Below, in pieces: positions 24,548 to 34,007 of a stretch of 64,000 nt of DNA. This DNA comes from Oscillospiraceae bacterium (GTDB lineage: Bacteria; Bacillota; Clostridia; Oscillospirales; Ruminococcaceae). A program made the translations under genes and the position numbers. The notes under the pieces are model-generated. The model was given only the letters and a program-made list of their open reading frames with translations. It was not told the DNA's origin and did no database searches. Numbering within the stretch: position 1 is the stretch's first letter; every line of letters begins with the position of its first letter. The stretch lies in contig CAAGEB010000068.1 in NCBI GenBank assembly GCA_900768705.1, positions 1 to 64,000 of the forward strand. Direction: 5' to 3'.

Positions 24548-25251
24548 TGGATAACCTTAATGTTCCGGCGCATATTGGCTTTATCATGGACGGTAACGGC
24601 AGGTGGGCAAAAAAGAGAGCTATGCCCAGAAATTACGGGCATAACAGAGGTGCTGCCGTATTCAAAAAAACGATTAACTGGTGCCGTGAATTGGGTGTAA
24701 AGTGTGCGACATTTTATGCCTTTTCAACGGAAAACTGGAAGCGTCCCGCCGATGAAGTCAGTGGAATAATGGATCTTTTAAGAAGATACATCAGGGATAT
24801 TCGTGAATCCGCAAAAGAAAATATCCGTATTATCATTCTTGGCGATATATCTCCTTTTGATGAGGATATACGCACCGAGCTTATTGACATTATGGAAACC
24901 TCGGCAGGCAATACCGGTTTTATTGTGGGAATTGCTCTGAATTACGGAGGAAGAGCGGAGATTGCAAATGCCGCAAGGTTAATGGCAGAGGATTGTATGC
25001 AGGGCAGATTGCAGCCTCAGAATATAGATGAGCGTATGTTTGAGGGCTATCTTTATACCAGAGAGATGCCTCCGCTGGATCTTGTTATCCGACCCAGCGG
25101 AGAGCAGCGTTTGTCTAATTTTCTTATATGGCAGGCAGCCTATGCGGAGTTTATATTTATGGATGTACTCTGGCCGGATTTTACAAAAAAACATCTTGAA
25201 TACGCCATACAGGAGTATTCGGGAAGAAACCGGAGATTTGGCGGTTTATAA
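24547..25251 (+). CDS. uppS: Undecaprenyl diphosphate synthase
   Basis: A 234-aa cis-prenyltransferase making C55-PP, the lipid carrier for wall polymers. Visible are HIGFIMDGNGRWAKKRAMPRNYGHNRG (catalytic Asp in MDGNGRW), TFYAFSTENWKRP, ALNYGGRAEI and DLVIRPSGEQRLSNFLIWQAAYAEF. It starts on the last base of the frr stop codon. Confidence 0.95.
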   Translation: MDNLNVPAHIGFIMDGNGRWAKKRAMPRNYGHNRGAAVFKKTINWCRELGVKCATFYAFSTENWKRPADEVSGIMDLLRRYIRDIRESAKENIRIIILGDISPFDEDIRTELIDIMETSAGNTGFIVGIALNYGGRAEIANAARLMAEDCMQGRLQPQNIDERMFEGYLYTREMPPLDLVIRPSGEQRLSNFLIWQAAYAEFIFMDVLWPDFTKKHLEYAIQEYSGRNRRFGGL

Positions 25252-25305
25252 TAACCGTGAAGCAGCGGCAGATTCATCAGGTTTTCGGTTGGAAAGGCGA
25301 CTTTT

Positions 25306-26139
25306 ATGCTTAGGAGAATAGTTTCCGCCGCTGTCGGAATTGTGATTGGCGTTGGAGCTCTTATTATTGACAGTAAAATTCTGTTTATGGTGCTGATTTC
25401 GGCATTTTCCGGTATAGGTGCCTGGGAAATTGTTCACGCAGTCAAGTGTGATAATCATAAGTTCCTTATGTGTTTTTGCATTTGTTTTTCTGCGTTTGTA
25501 CCGTTTCTGATTAATATTGATGAATTGGCATTTCTGAGGATTCCTACATTTTTTGTATTTGTGCTGGGACTGCTTCTGATAATGCTTTTCGGACACAAAA
25601 CCGTTAAGTTTGAAGATGTGGCGTCCTGTGGCAGCGGAGCGCTGATTATTTCCGCTTCTTTAAGCTGTATTGTAATGATACGAGGTATGTTCACGGATTA
25701 TTATCCCGGAATTTTTATGGTGGTATATACCCTTTTCTGCGCATGGTTCGGGGATTCGGGGGCATATTTTATAGGCACTTTCTTTGGAAAACATAAGCTG
25801 TGTCCCGAAATAAGCCCGAAGAAAACGGTTGAAGGGCTTATCGGCGGAATAATCACAGCCGGAATTCTGGTTGCAATTCAGTGTCTTGTGTATAATCTAA
25901 TTTTACCTACCGAGCTCAAAATGAATTATGCCGTATTGATTCCTATAGGAATGGTGGCTTCGGGAGTGGGTGTTCTAGGTGATTTGTCCGCTTCTGTCAT
26001 TAAGCGTCAATATCAGGTAAAGGATTTCGGAAATCTTATTCCCGGTCACGGCGGTGTGCTGGACCGTTTTGACAGTGTAATTTTTGTTGCTCCTTTTATC
26101 TATATAATATTCTCATTTTTATCTCCGGCAATTGGTTAA
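25306..26139 (+). CDS. cdsA: Phosphatidate cytidylyltransferase
   Basis: A 277-aa polytopic inner-membrane enzyme making CDP-diacylglycerol from phosphatidate and CTP. It has several hydrophobic segments and the C-terminal signature FGDSGAYFIG, KTVEGLIGG, and LGDLSASVIKRQYQVKDFGNLIPGHGGVLDRFDS (about 225-260). Only a weak GGAAAGG precedes the ATG. Two hairpins separate it from dxr. Confidence 0.94.
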   Translation: MLRRIVSAAVGIVIGVGALIIDSKILFMVLISAFSGIGAWEIVHAVKCDNHKFLMCFCICFSAFVPFLINIDELAFLRIPTFFVFVLGLLLIMLFGHKTVKFEDVASCGSGALIISASLSCIVMIRGMFTDYYPGIFMVVYTLFCAWFGDSGAYFIGTFFGKHKLCPEISPKKTVEGLIGGIITAGILVAIQCLVYNLILPTELKMNYAVLIPIGMVASGVGVLGDLSASVIKRQYQVKDFGNLIPGHGGVLDRFDSVIFVAPFIYIIFSFLSPAIG

Positions 26140-26148
26140 TAATGCAGT

Positions 26149-26183
26149 CACCGTGCAAAGGTAGGCAGAAGCTTTGCGCGGTG
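26149..26183 (+). terminator. Terminator-like hairpin between cdsA and dxr
   Basis: CACCGTGCAAAG (26149-26160) pairs with CTTTGCGCGGTG (26172-26183), followed by CTTTCATT. The T tract is poor, so it may attenuate or stabilise mRNA instead. Confidence 0.45.
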
Positions 26184-26196
26184 CTTTCATTGATAT

Positions 26197-26217
26197 CCCA
26201 TTCAGGATCTGAATGGG
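26197..26217 (+). repeat. Perfect hairpin upstream of dxr
   Basis: CCCATTCAG / CTGAATGGG with a 3-nt loop, 25 bp before the dxr ATG. It could control dxr translation or mRNA processing, or be a protein-binding palindrome. Confidence 0.4.
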
Positions 26218-26242
26218 TGATTTTGTTAAGATGGGTTATAAT

Positions 26243-27382
26243 ATGAGTGAAATTGTTTTGTTGGGTTCGACAGGTTCCATTGGCAGGCAGACATTGGATG
26301 TGTGCAGAGCGCATAATATAAGAGTGAGGGGTCTGTCCGCCAATACCGATACCCGCCTTCTTGAACAGCAGGTTCGGGAATTTCATCCGGAATATGCAGC
26401 GGTTGCGGATGAAGCGTTTTACAGTGATCTGAAAACCCGTCTTTCCGATACGAATACCAAAATACTGACCGGAAAGGACAGTATTTGTGAGCTAGCTGCG
26501 ATTAAGTGCGACAGAACCGTGAATGCGGTGGTAGGAATGGCAGGGCTTTTGCCTACGCTGAGTGCTGTTGAAGCCGGAAATAATGTAGCTCTGGCAAACA
26601 AGGAAACTCTGGTAACAGGTGGACAGCTTGTTATTGATGCCGTAAAAAGGAATAATGTCAAGCTTTATCCCATTGACAGTGAGCATTCGGCGATTTTTCA
26701 ATGCCTTATGGGAGCGGGAGATAACAGATTTTCCAAGCTTATACTCACTGCCTCCGGCGGTCCCTTTTTCGGAAAAAAACGGGAAGAGCTGACAGCTGTT
26801 ACAAAGGAAGAAGCACTTAATCATCCGAATTGGAATATGGGTGCAAAGATAACGGTTGACAGCGCAACATTGATGAATAAAGGGCTTGAGCTTATCGAAG
26901 CGGTATGGCTTTTCGGGGCGAAGCCGCAGCAGATAGAAATAGTTATTCAGCGTCAGAGCATTATTCATTCTGCCGTTGAGTTTGAGGACGGTGCTGTGAT
27001 TGCGCAGCTGGGAAGTGCTGATATGCGATTACCGATACAATTGGCACTTACTTATCCAAAGCGGCTTGCCTGTCCTGCAAAAAAGCTTTCACTGTTTGAT
27101 GTGGGAACGCTTACTTTCGACAAACCGGATAAAAATACTTTCACTTGTCTTTCTGCTGCCGAAGCGGCAATTGAAAAGGGAGGGAACGCTCCCTGTATTA
27201 TTAACTGCGCCAACGAAGCTGCGGTGGAATTGTTCTTGCAGGACAAAATCAGGTTTCTTGAAATCGGTGAAGCAGTAAACAGCGCATTGGAAAATGTGTC
27301 TTTTATTAAGAATCCGAATCTTGATGATCTGTTATCCACGAAAACCGCTGCCGAGGAGTATATTGAAGGTTATTTTGGCTGA
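26243..27382 (+). CDS. dxr: 1-deoxy-D-xylulose 5-phosphate reductoisomerase
   Basis: A 379-aa NADPH-dependent enzyme, second step of the MEP isoprenoid pathway. LLGSTGSIGRQTLDV (Rossmann loop), ALANKETLVTGG, PIDSEHSAIFQCL and the catalytic loop LTASGGPFFGK and NHPNWNMGAKITVDSATLMNKGLE are present. The start at 26243 (MSEIVLLG) matches family N-termini, although no strong ribosome binding site is seen; an ATG at 26231 is the alternative. ispG of the same pathway lies two genes downstream. Confidence 0.94.
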   Translation: MSEIVLLGSTGSIGRQTLDVCRAHNIRVRGLSANTDTRLLEQQVREFHPEYAAVADEAFYSDLKTRLSDTNTKILTGKDSICELAAIKCDRTVNAVVGMAGLLPTLSAVEAGNNVALANKETLVTGGQLVIDAVKRNNVKLYPIDSEHSAIFQCLMGAGDNRFSKLILTASGGPFFGKKREELTAVTKEEALNHPNWNMGAKITVDSATLMNKGLELIEAVWLFGAKPQQIEIVIQRQSIIHSAVEFEDGAVIAQLGSADMRLPIQLALTYPKRLACPAKKLSLFDVGTLTFDKPDKNTFTCLSAAEAAIEKGGNAPCIINCANEAAVELFLQDKIRFLEIGEAVNSALENVSFIKNPNLDDLLSTKTAAEEYIEGYFG

Positions 27383-27394
27383 CTTGGAGGGTTT

Positions 27395-28471
27395 ATGCCT
27401 GTTGTAATTGCTATATTGGTCTTTTGTATAATAATACTTTTGCACGAATTCGGGCATTTTATTGCCGCAAAGATATGCGGAATTTATGTCAAGGAATTTG
27501 CCTTTGGAATGGGACCTGTAATTTTGCGGAAAAAGGGAAAGGAAACGGAGTATGTTATCCGTGCTTTTCCCATAGGAGGCTCCTGTTCTTTCGAGGGCGA
27601 GGACGGAGGCTATGACGACGATTATAACGAGGTGGAAGAACCAAATCCCAGGGCATTTAACCGCAAACCGGTATGGCAGAGAATGATAGTCATTTTGGCA
27701 GGTCCGATTATGAACCTGATATTGGGATTTATTGTGGTTGTAATTTCTTTATGCTCCTCTTCTGCAATCGCCTCCACAACCATATCCGACTTCAAGGATC
27801 AGAGCGTAAGCAGCAGCTATCTTATGAGAAATGATGAAATATTGAGTATTGACGGACTTCCGGTTTTTTCAATATCCGATGTTTCATATAAGCTCCAGAG
27901 CAGTGACCGAAAAAATGAGAACGGCAATCTGGTATATGATTTTGTTGTAAGAAGAAACGGCGAAACCGTTACACTGAAAGATGTGGAATTTATGACCATT
28001 CACAATGATAACGGTTCAGACGGTGTATATTTTGACTTTGTGGTTTATCGCATTGAAAAGAATTTTCCCAATGTCATAGTCCAGAGCTTTCGTGAATGCT
28101 GTTCCACGGCTAGGCTGATTATAATGACCCTTATTGATATGATTCAGGGTAAATACGGAATAAACGATCTTTCGGGTCCCATAGGAGTTGGTACGGTAAT
28201 TTCCAATGCAGTATCAAAATATACCTTCTCCGATTTTATGAGTCTTGTTTCGCTTATTACCATAAATGTGGGTGTGTTCAATCTCCTTCCAATACCCGCA
28301 TTGGACGGCTGTAGATTTATATTTTTGCTGATAGAGCTTATTCGCAGAAAGCCTGTAAAGCCACAGGTGGAAGGAATGGTGCATTTCGTAGGCTTTGCAT
28401 TGCTTATGCTGCTGATGCTGGTTGTAACATTTAATGATATTGTAAAGCTCTTTACCGGAGGATTTAAGTGA
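27395..28471 (+). CDS. rseP: RIP metalloprotease RseP
   Basis: A 358-aa site-2 protease with HEFGH (residues 17-21) in the first membrane segment. It has a PDZ domain in the middle (about 130-200), and INVGVFNLLPIPALDGCRF carrying the third zinc ligand near the C-terminus. Homologues cleave anti-sigma factors or signal peptide remnants within the membrane. Position between dxr and ispG is conserved in Firmicutes. Its stop overlaps the ispG start by 4 bp. Confidence 0.93.
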   Translation: MPVVIAILVFCIIILLHEFGHFIAAKICGIYVKEFAFGMGPVILRKKGKETEYVIRAFPIGGSCSFEGEDGGYDDDYNEVEEPNPRAFNRKPVWQRMIVILAGPIMNLILGFIVVVISLCSSSAIASTTISDFKDQSVSSSYLMRNDEILSIDGLPVFSISDVSYKLQSSDRKNENGNLVYDFVVRRNGETVTLKDVEFMTIHNDNGSDGVYFDFVVYRIEKNFPNVIVQSFRECCSTARLIIMTLIDMIQGKYGINDLSGPIGVGTVISNAVSKYTFSDFMSLVSLITINVGVFNLLPIPALDGCRFIFLLIELIRRKPVKPQVEGMVHFVGFALLMLLMLVVTFNDIVKLFTGGFK

Positions 28472-29499
28472 AAAAAACAGTAAAGGTCGGAAATTGTGAA
28501 TTAGGCGGCGGAAAGATTTATATTCAGTCAATGCTGAATATACCCGCCGATAATATAAAAGACAGCGTAAAACAAGCTGTTGAGCTTGAAAAAGCGGGCT
28601 GTGAAATTATCAGAGCGGCAGTTCCGAGGATTGAAGATGCGCCGCTGATTTCGGCACTTAAAAATGCAGTTAATGTGCCTGTTGTTGCGGATATTCATTT
28701 TGATTACAGAATTGCGCTTGTCTGTATCGAGCATGGCGTTGATAAAATACGGATAAATCCGGGCAATATCGGCTCCGAGGACAAAGTCAAAGCAGTTGCC
28801 GACGCTTGCAGAGAAAAAAATATTCCCATACGGATAGGCGTAAATTCCGGTTCGCTGGAGAAAAATCTTCTGGAGAAATACGGCAGACCAACACCGGAAG
28901 CTCTGGTTGAAAGCGCACTGAATAATGTGGCACTGCTTAATAAATTTGATTTTGACGACATTGTAATAAGTATAAAATCCTCCGATGTCCGACTGATGAT
29001 TTCAGCATACAGACAGCTTGCGGGTCAGACCGACTATCCGCTTCATCTGGGAGTTACGGAAGCGGGTACGGAGCGCATGGGAATAATTAAATCTGCGGTT
29101 GGAATAGGATCGCTGCTTTGCGACGGCATAGGGGACACTATACGGGTATCTCTTACCGCCGATCCTGTTCGAGAGATATATGCGGCAAAGGATATACTTA
29201 AAGCCTGCGGGCTGTACAAGGGAGCGGAAATCGTTTCTTGCCCCACCTGCGGACGGACGAGAATTGACCTTATCGGTCTTGCGGGTCAGGTTGAAAAAAT
29301 GCTTGAGGCTGTGGACAAGCCTATTAAGGTTGCTGTAATGGGCTGTGCTGTCAACGGTCCGGGAGAAGCAAGAGAAGCCGATATAGGAATTGCCGGAGGA
29401 AAGGGAGAAGGCATTATTTTCAAGAAGGGCAGAATTCTTCGTAAAGTACCGGAAGATCAGCTGCTGGCGGAACTGAAAAAGGAAATTGACTTGTTGTAA
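28468..29499 (+). CDS. ispG: 4-hydroxy-3-methylbut-2-en-1-yl diphosphate synthase (flavodoxin/ferredoxin)
   Basis: A 343-aa [4Fe-4S] enzyme converting MEcPP to HMBPP in the MEP pathway. IQSMLNIPADNIKDS (N-terminus), VADIHFDYRIAL, VTEAGTERMGIIKSAVGIG and the cluster ligands SCPTCGRTRIDL and GCAVNGPGEAREADIGIAGG are clear. It uses a GTG start inside the rseP stop (GTGA), so translation is coupled. Confidence 0.95.
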   Translation: MKKTVKVGNCELGGGKIYIQSMLNIPADNIKDSVKQAVELEKAGCEIIRAAVPRIEDAPLISALKNAVNVPVVADIHFDYRIALVCIEHGVDKIRINPGNIGSEDKVKAVADACREKNIPIRIGVNSGSLEKNLLEKYGRPTPEALVESALNNVALLNKFDFDDIVISIKSSDVRLMISAYRQLAGQTDYPLHLGVTEAGTERMGIIKSAVGIGSLLCDGIGDTIRVSLTADPVREIYAAKDILKACGLYKGAEIVSCPTCGRTRIDLIGLAGQVEKMLEAVDKPIKVAVMGCAVNGPGEAREADIGIAGGKGEGIIFKKGRILRKVPEDQLLAELKKEIDLL

Positions 29500-29512
29500 G
29501 AAGGGATTGTGT

Positions 29513-32500
29513 ATGTCTGCAAAGCTTTCTGATTTGTTTGAAAATATAAGTCTGTCTGCGGTTATTTCGGAGGGCAGGGTACTTAAAATCGCACATAATG
29601 CGGCAAAGGATAAAATAAATCTCAGCATTGAGTTTGATGAACTGGTTCCGATGAAGGAGCTTTTTACAGTCAATGAAATTTTATCGGAGCAGCTTGAGGG
29701 TGCAGATGTTACCATTTACCCGAAATTTCACCCCAGCTTATTTACATCCGATTATATTTATGACATAATTGACCTGATAAAAAAAAAGAACATCTCTGTA
29801 AACGGTTACCTGGATGATGTGGAAATAAGTGATGACGGACAAACATACGAAATTACGCTCAAGTCCGGCGGTCAAAGCCTTCTGGTGGGTTTGGGAATAG
29901 ATAAGAAAATAGCAAATTTTGTCCGCGGATTTTTTGACAGAGGAATCAATGTTGTTTTTTCATCGGAAAATGAGCTGGATGTTGCCGGATATATTGAACA
30001 GGAGCAGTCGGTTCCGCTGGAAAAAATATCAATAAAAGAAAATACACCCTCCCAGGAATCGGGAAATTATCGTTCCGGAGGTCGGTCACGCAAACCTGTT
30101 TTCCTGTCTGAACCTACCGAGATAACCCTGCCCTTTGAGAGCGAGCATTTTGATAAACAGGCAAGGCTTATCTATGGAAAAGGAAATTTTGAAGCCCCCG
30201 AACCGATGTCCGAACCTTTTTCAGAGGGCGATGAAGCCACTGTCTGGGGAAAGGTTTTCAAAACCGATGAGCGGGTTTCCAGAGATGGAAAGACCTTTAT
30301 TTTTACTGCGTATTTCTCCGACAAGACATCCTCTCAGATACTCAAAATTATTACGGGAACGGAAAACACCGATACGGTAAAGAACAGTATTGCTCCGGGC
30401 AAAGCCGTGATAGTATGCGGAAAATTTGAGGTGGACGCATTTTCAAAGGAGCTTAATATCCGTCCCAATTCCATTGCGGAAATTTCTGTACATTCCCGTT
30501 CCGACAAGGCAGAGGAAAAGCGTGTTGAGCTTCATTTGCATACCAATATGTCGGATATGGACGCTGTTACGCCGCCTGCCGAGCTGGTAAAACAGGCGTT
30601 TGAGTGGGGTCATAAGGCTGTTGCCATTACAGACCACGGAAATGCTCAGGCATACCCGGAGGCTATGAATACAGTTGAGTCTATCCGAAAAAAAGGCGGA
30701 GAGTTCAAAGTAATTTACGGACTTGAGGCTTATTTTGTCAATGACAGCGAATCGCTGGTTTCCGGGTGCAATGACTATTCTCTTGATGATGAGATTATTG
30801 TATTCGATCTGGAGACAACAGGTCTGAGCGCAAAAACCGACAGAATTATAGAAATAGGTGCCGTCAAGCTGAAAAACGGTGAAATCGTTGAGGAGTTCCA
30901 GACCTTTGTGAACCCCGAATGTTCTATTTCGGACAAAATTACCGAGCTTACCGGAATAAGAGATGATATGGTTGCAGACGCTCCCTCCGAACAGGAGGCT
31001 GTAACAAAGTTTATTGAGTTTGCCGGAAAAGGGGTATTGATAGCCCATAATGCGCCCTTTGATACATCATTTATTAAGGAATCGGTTTCACGGCTTAATA
31101 TCGATTATCGTTTCAGCTGGGTTGATACTATTCCTTTGTGTAAGGTAATCAAGCCCCGCCTTAAAAACTATAAGCTTGATACGGTTGCCAAGGAATATAA
31201 GCTGGGAGATTTTAACCACCACCGTGCAATTGACGACGCCAAAATGCTGGCTAATATCTTTCTTTGTCTCGTTGAGGATGCAAGAAAGCAGGGAAGAATA
31301 GAAAAATTGGGGGATTTCAATACTGTTTTCGGAAGCGTTGACCCGAAAAAGCTTCCTTCCTACCACATGATTATACTTGTAAAGAATAAGGCGGGATTAA
31401 AAAATCTTTACAAATTGATTTCCTATTCCAACCTGAACTATTTTTACAAGAAGCCCAGAATACCGCTTTCCGAGCTGAATAAACATCGTGACGGATTGAT
31501 TATCGGTTCGGCATGCGAAGCGGGTGAACTCTTCCGTGCCATACTTGACGATAAATCGGAGGAAGAAATTGATAAAATCGCAGCAACTTATGACTATTAT
31601 GAAATACAGCCTATTGCGAACAACCGTTTTCTTGTTCGTGAGGGCAGAGTTGCCGATGATGACGCTCTTCGTGAGATGAATAAGAAAATAGTGTCTCTTG
31701 CGGACAAGCACCACAAAAAATGCGTTGCAACCTGTGATGTTCATTTTAAGGACAAGGAAGACGGAGTTTTCAGAAAAATTCTTCAGGCAGGGCAGGGATA
31801 CAGTGATGCAGATAATCAGGCTCCGCTGTATTTCCGAACAACGGATGAAATGCTGGAAGAATTCAGCTATCTTGGAGAAGAAAAAGCGTATGAGGTTGTT
31901 GTAAAAAACACCAATGATATTGCGGATATGATAGACGGTGATGTGCGCCCCATACCGGAGGGAACATTTACGCCTTCTATGGACGGAGCGGAGCAGGAGC
32001 TTCAGGATCTTTGCTGGGGAAGAGCCCACGCATGGTACGGTGATGATCTCCCTGAAATTGTTGAAAGCCGATTGAAGCGTGAGCTGGACGCCATTATCAA
32101 GTACGGATTTTCCGTACTGTATATGATTGCGCAGAAGCTGGTTAAATTCTCGGAGGACAACGGGTATCTGGTAGGCTCCCGTGGTTCGGTAGGATCTTCT
32201 TTCGTTGCGATTATGTCGGGAATATCGGAGGTTAATCCGCTGGCACCACATTATCGTTGTCCCAAGTGCCGTTTCAGTGATTTTGTCACCGACGGTTCGG
32301 TAGGTTCGGGCTTCGACCTTCCTCCTAAGAATTGTCCGAAATGCGGCACCGATATGATAAGAGACGGACACGACATTCCTTTTGAAACCTTCCTGGGATT
32401 CAAAGGCGATAAGTCGCCCGATATCGATCTTAACTTCTCCGGCGAGGTTCAGGGCAAAGTGCACAGATATACCGAAGAGCTTTTCGGTAAGGATCATGTA

Positions 32501-33850
32501 TTCAAAGCGGGAACCATTTCCGCTGTAAAGGATAAAACCGCCTACGGCTATGTAAAAAAGTACTGTGAAGAACGGGGGCTTTCCTATAACAACGCTGAAA
32601 TTGAACGGCTCACCATCGGCTGTACGGGAGTAAAGCGTACCACATCTCAGCATCCCGGCGGAATGGTAGTTGTTCCCAGCGAGTATGAAGTGTATGATTT
32701 TACACCGGTTCAGCATCCTGCCGACAAAACAGAAAGCGATATGATTACAACCCATTTCGACTTCCATGCACTTCATGATACCATTTTGAAGCTGGACGAG
32801 CTTGGTCACGATGTTCCGACGCTTTATAAACACCTTGAGGATATGACGGGCATAAAAATTGCCGATGTTCCCACAACGGATCCTAAGGTTTATGAACTGT
32901 TTACATCTACCGAGCCTCTTGGACTTACCTCCGAGGAGTTAGGAGTAAGCAGCGGAACATACGGAATACCGGAATTCGGAACAAGCTTTGCAATGCAGAT
33001 GCTGAAAGACGCCCAGCCGAAAAATTTCTCCGATCTGCTTCAGATTTCGGGACTATCCCACGGAACGGATGTATGGCTCGGAAACGCACAGGATTTGATC
33101 AAGGACGGCACCTGTACAATTTCCGAAGTAATCGGAACCCGTGACGGCATTATGGTTTACCTTATGCATAAGGGCGTTGAACCGGGTCTTGCATTCAAAA
33201 TTATGGAGATAACCCGAAAGGGCAATGCCAAGAAGCTTTTCAACGATGAGATTTATCAGGCATTCAAGGATAATAATGTTCCCGAATGGTATGTGGAAAG
33301 CTGTAAGAAAATCAAATATATGTTCCCGAAAGCCCACGCAGCAGCCTATGTAACTGCGGCAGTAAAGCTTGCCTGGTTTAAAATTTACAAACCTGCGGAA
33401 TTCTACGCCGCAACTCTCACCAAGCATACCGAAAATCTGGAGCTTTCAACCGTATTGCAGGGAAAATCGGCGGTGAAGCAGCGCATTGACGCACTTAAAG
33501 CTTCGCAGAATAAAACTGCAAAGGACGAAGGAATACTTGATGCATTGCTGCTCGTATATGAAATGATGCTCCGAGGAATTAAAGCACTGCCGGTGGACGC
33601 AAAAAAATCCCGTGCGGTTACTTATGCAGTTGAGGACGGAAATCTCAGAATGCCATTTATGGCAGTGGCAGGGTGCGGAGAAAATGCCGCTATCAAGCTC
33701 AAGGAAGTTATCGACGCAGGAAATTGTATAAGCATTGATGAAATTCAGTCAGAAAGCGGAGTAAATAAAACCGTTATCGAAAAGCTGAAGGAAATGGGTG
33801 TTTTTGCAGGTTTCCAACAGTCTGCACAGGGTACTTTGTTTGATATGTAG
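29513..33850 (+). CDS. polC: DNA polymerase III alpha subunit, PolC type
   Basis: The 1445-aa Gram-positive replicative polymerase with built-in proofreading. It has an N-terminal domain (about 1-220), OB fold (about 225-335), split PHP domain (VELHLHTNMSDMDAVTPPAEL, about 338) with the DEDD exonuclease inserted (IIVFDLETTGLSAKTDRIIEIGAVK, about 428-595). A zinc finger CPKCRF...CPKC follows (about 915-944). The palm/fingers domain contains SRGSVGSSFVA and SPDIDLNFSGEVQ (about 970). The ATG at 29513 follows AAGGG by 7 nt. Full length and intact. Confidence 0.96.
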   Translation: MSAKLSDLFENISLSAVISEGRVLKIAHNAAKDKINLSIEFDELVPMKELFTVNEILSEQLEGADVTIYPKFHPSLFTSDYIYDIIDLIKKKNISVNGYLDDVEISDDGQTYEITLKSGGQSLLVGLGIDKKIANFVRGFFDRGINVVFSSENELDVAGYIEQEQSVPLEKISIKENTPSQESGNYRSGGRSRKPVFLSEPTEITLPFESEHFDKQARLIYGKGNFEAPEPMSEPFSEGDEATVWGKVFKTDERVSRDGKTFIFTAYFSDKTSSQILKIITGTENTDTVKNSIAPGKAVIVCGKFEVDAFSKELNIRPNSIAEISVHSRSDKAEEKRVELHLHTNMSDMDAVTPPAELVKQAFEWGHKAVAITDHGNAQAYPEAMNTVESIRKKGGEFKVIYGLEAYFVNDSESLVSGCNDYSLDDEIIVFDLETTGLSAKTDRIIEIGAVKLKNGEIVEEFQTFVNPECSISDKITELTGIRDDMVADAPSEQEAVTKFIEFAGKGVLIAHNAPFDTSFIKESVSRLNIDYRFSWVDTIPLCKVIKPRLKNYKLDTVAKEYKLGDFNHHRAIDDAKMLANIFLCLVEDARKQGRIEKLGDFNTVFGSVDPKKLPSYHMIILVKNKAGLKNLYKLISYSNLNYFYKKPRIPLSELNKHRDGLIIGSACEAGELFRAILDDKSEEEIDKIAATYDYYEIQPIANNRFLVREGRVADDDALREMNKKIVSLADKHHKKCVATCDVHFKDKEDGVFRKILQAGQGYSDADNQAPLYFRTTDEMLEEFSYLGEEKAYEVVVKNTNDIADMIDGDVRPIPEGTFTPSMDGAEQELQDLCWGRAHAWYGDDLPEIVESRLKRELDAIIKYGFSVLYMIAQKLVKFSEDNGYLVGSRGSVGSSFVAIMSGISEVNPLAPHYRCPKCRFSDFVTDGSVGSGFDLPPKNCPKCGTDMIRDGHDIPFETFLGFKGDKSPDIDLNFSGEVQGKVHRYTEELFGKDHVFKAGTISAVKDKTAYGYVKKYCEERGLSYNNAEIERLTIGCTGVKRTTSQHPGGMVVVPSEYEVYDFTPVQHPADKTESDMITTHFDFHALHDTILKLDELGHDVPTLYKHLEDMTGIKIADVPTTDPKVYELFTSTEPLGLTSEELGVSSGTYGIPEFGTSFAMQMLKDAQPKNFSDLLQISGLSHGTDVWLGNAQDLIKDGTCTISEVIGTRDGIMVYLMHKGVEPGLAFKIMEITRKGNAKKLFNDEIYQAFKDNNVPEWYVESCKKIKYMFPKAHAAAYVTAAVKLAWFKIYKPAEFYAATLTKHTENLELSTVLQGKSAVKQRIDALKASQNKTAKDEGILDALLLVYEMMLRGIKALPVDAKKSRAVTYAVEDGNLRMPFMAVAGCGENAAIKLKEVIDAGNCISIDEIQSESGVNKTVIEKLKEMGVFAGFQQSAQGTLFDM

Positions 33851-33851
33851 C

Positions 33852-33884
33852 ACAAAATCAATTGCGATTGTTGACTGATTTTGT
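33852..33884 (+). terminator. Weak hairpin after polC
   Basis: ACAAAATCA / TGATTTTGT, a 9-bp AT-rich stem with a 15-nt loop and no following T tract. Confidence 0.35.
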
Positions 33885-33911
33885 CTGAAATAACAAAGAT
33901 ATTTCCTGCGC

Positions 33912-33940
33912 TTGACAAATTAGGCTTTATATGATAGTAT
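33912..33940 (+). promoter_or_regulatory. Promoter of the histidine operon
   Basis: TTGACA (33912-33917), 17 bp, TAGTAT (33935-33940). The transcript would start near 33947. No T-box-like leader fits before the start codon. Confidence 0.65.
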
Positions 33941-34007
33941 ATTATTGTAGTATTGTGATAATATGTTAGCACATCACTATGATAAAGTGAATGAAGGGGA
34001 AACGGAC

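Noticed and set aside
31397..32833. Long open frame of 478 codons on the minus strand inside polC
   Set aside because: It is a complementary-frame shadow of a strongly conserved polC region, with cysteine- and phenylalanine-rich composition and no start signal.
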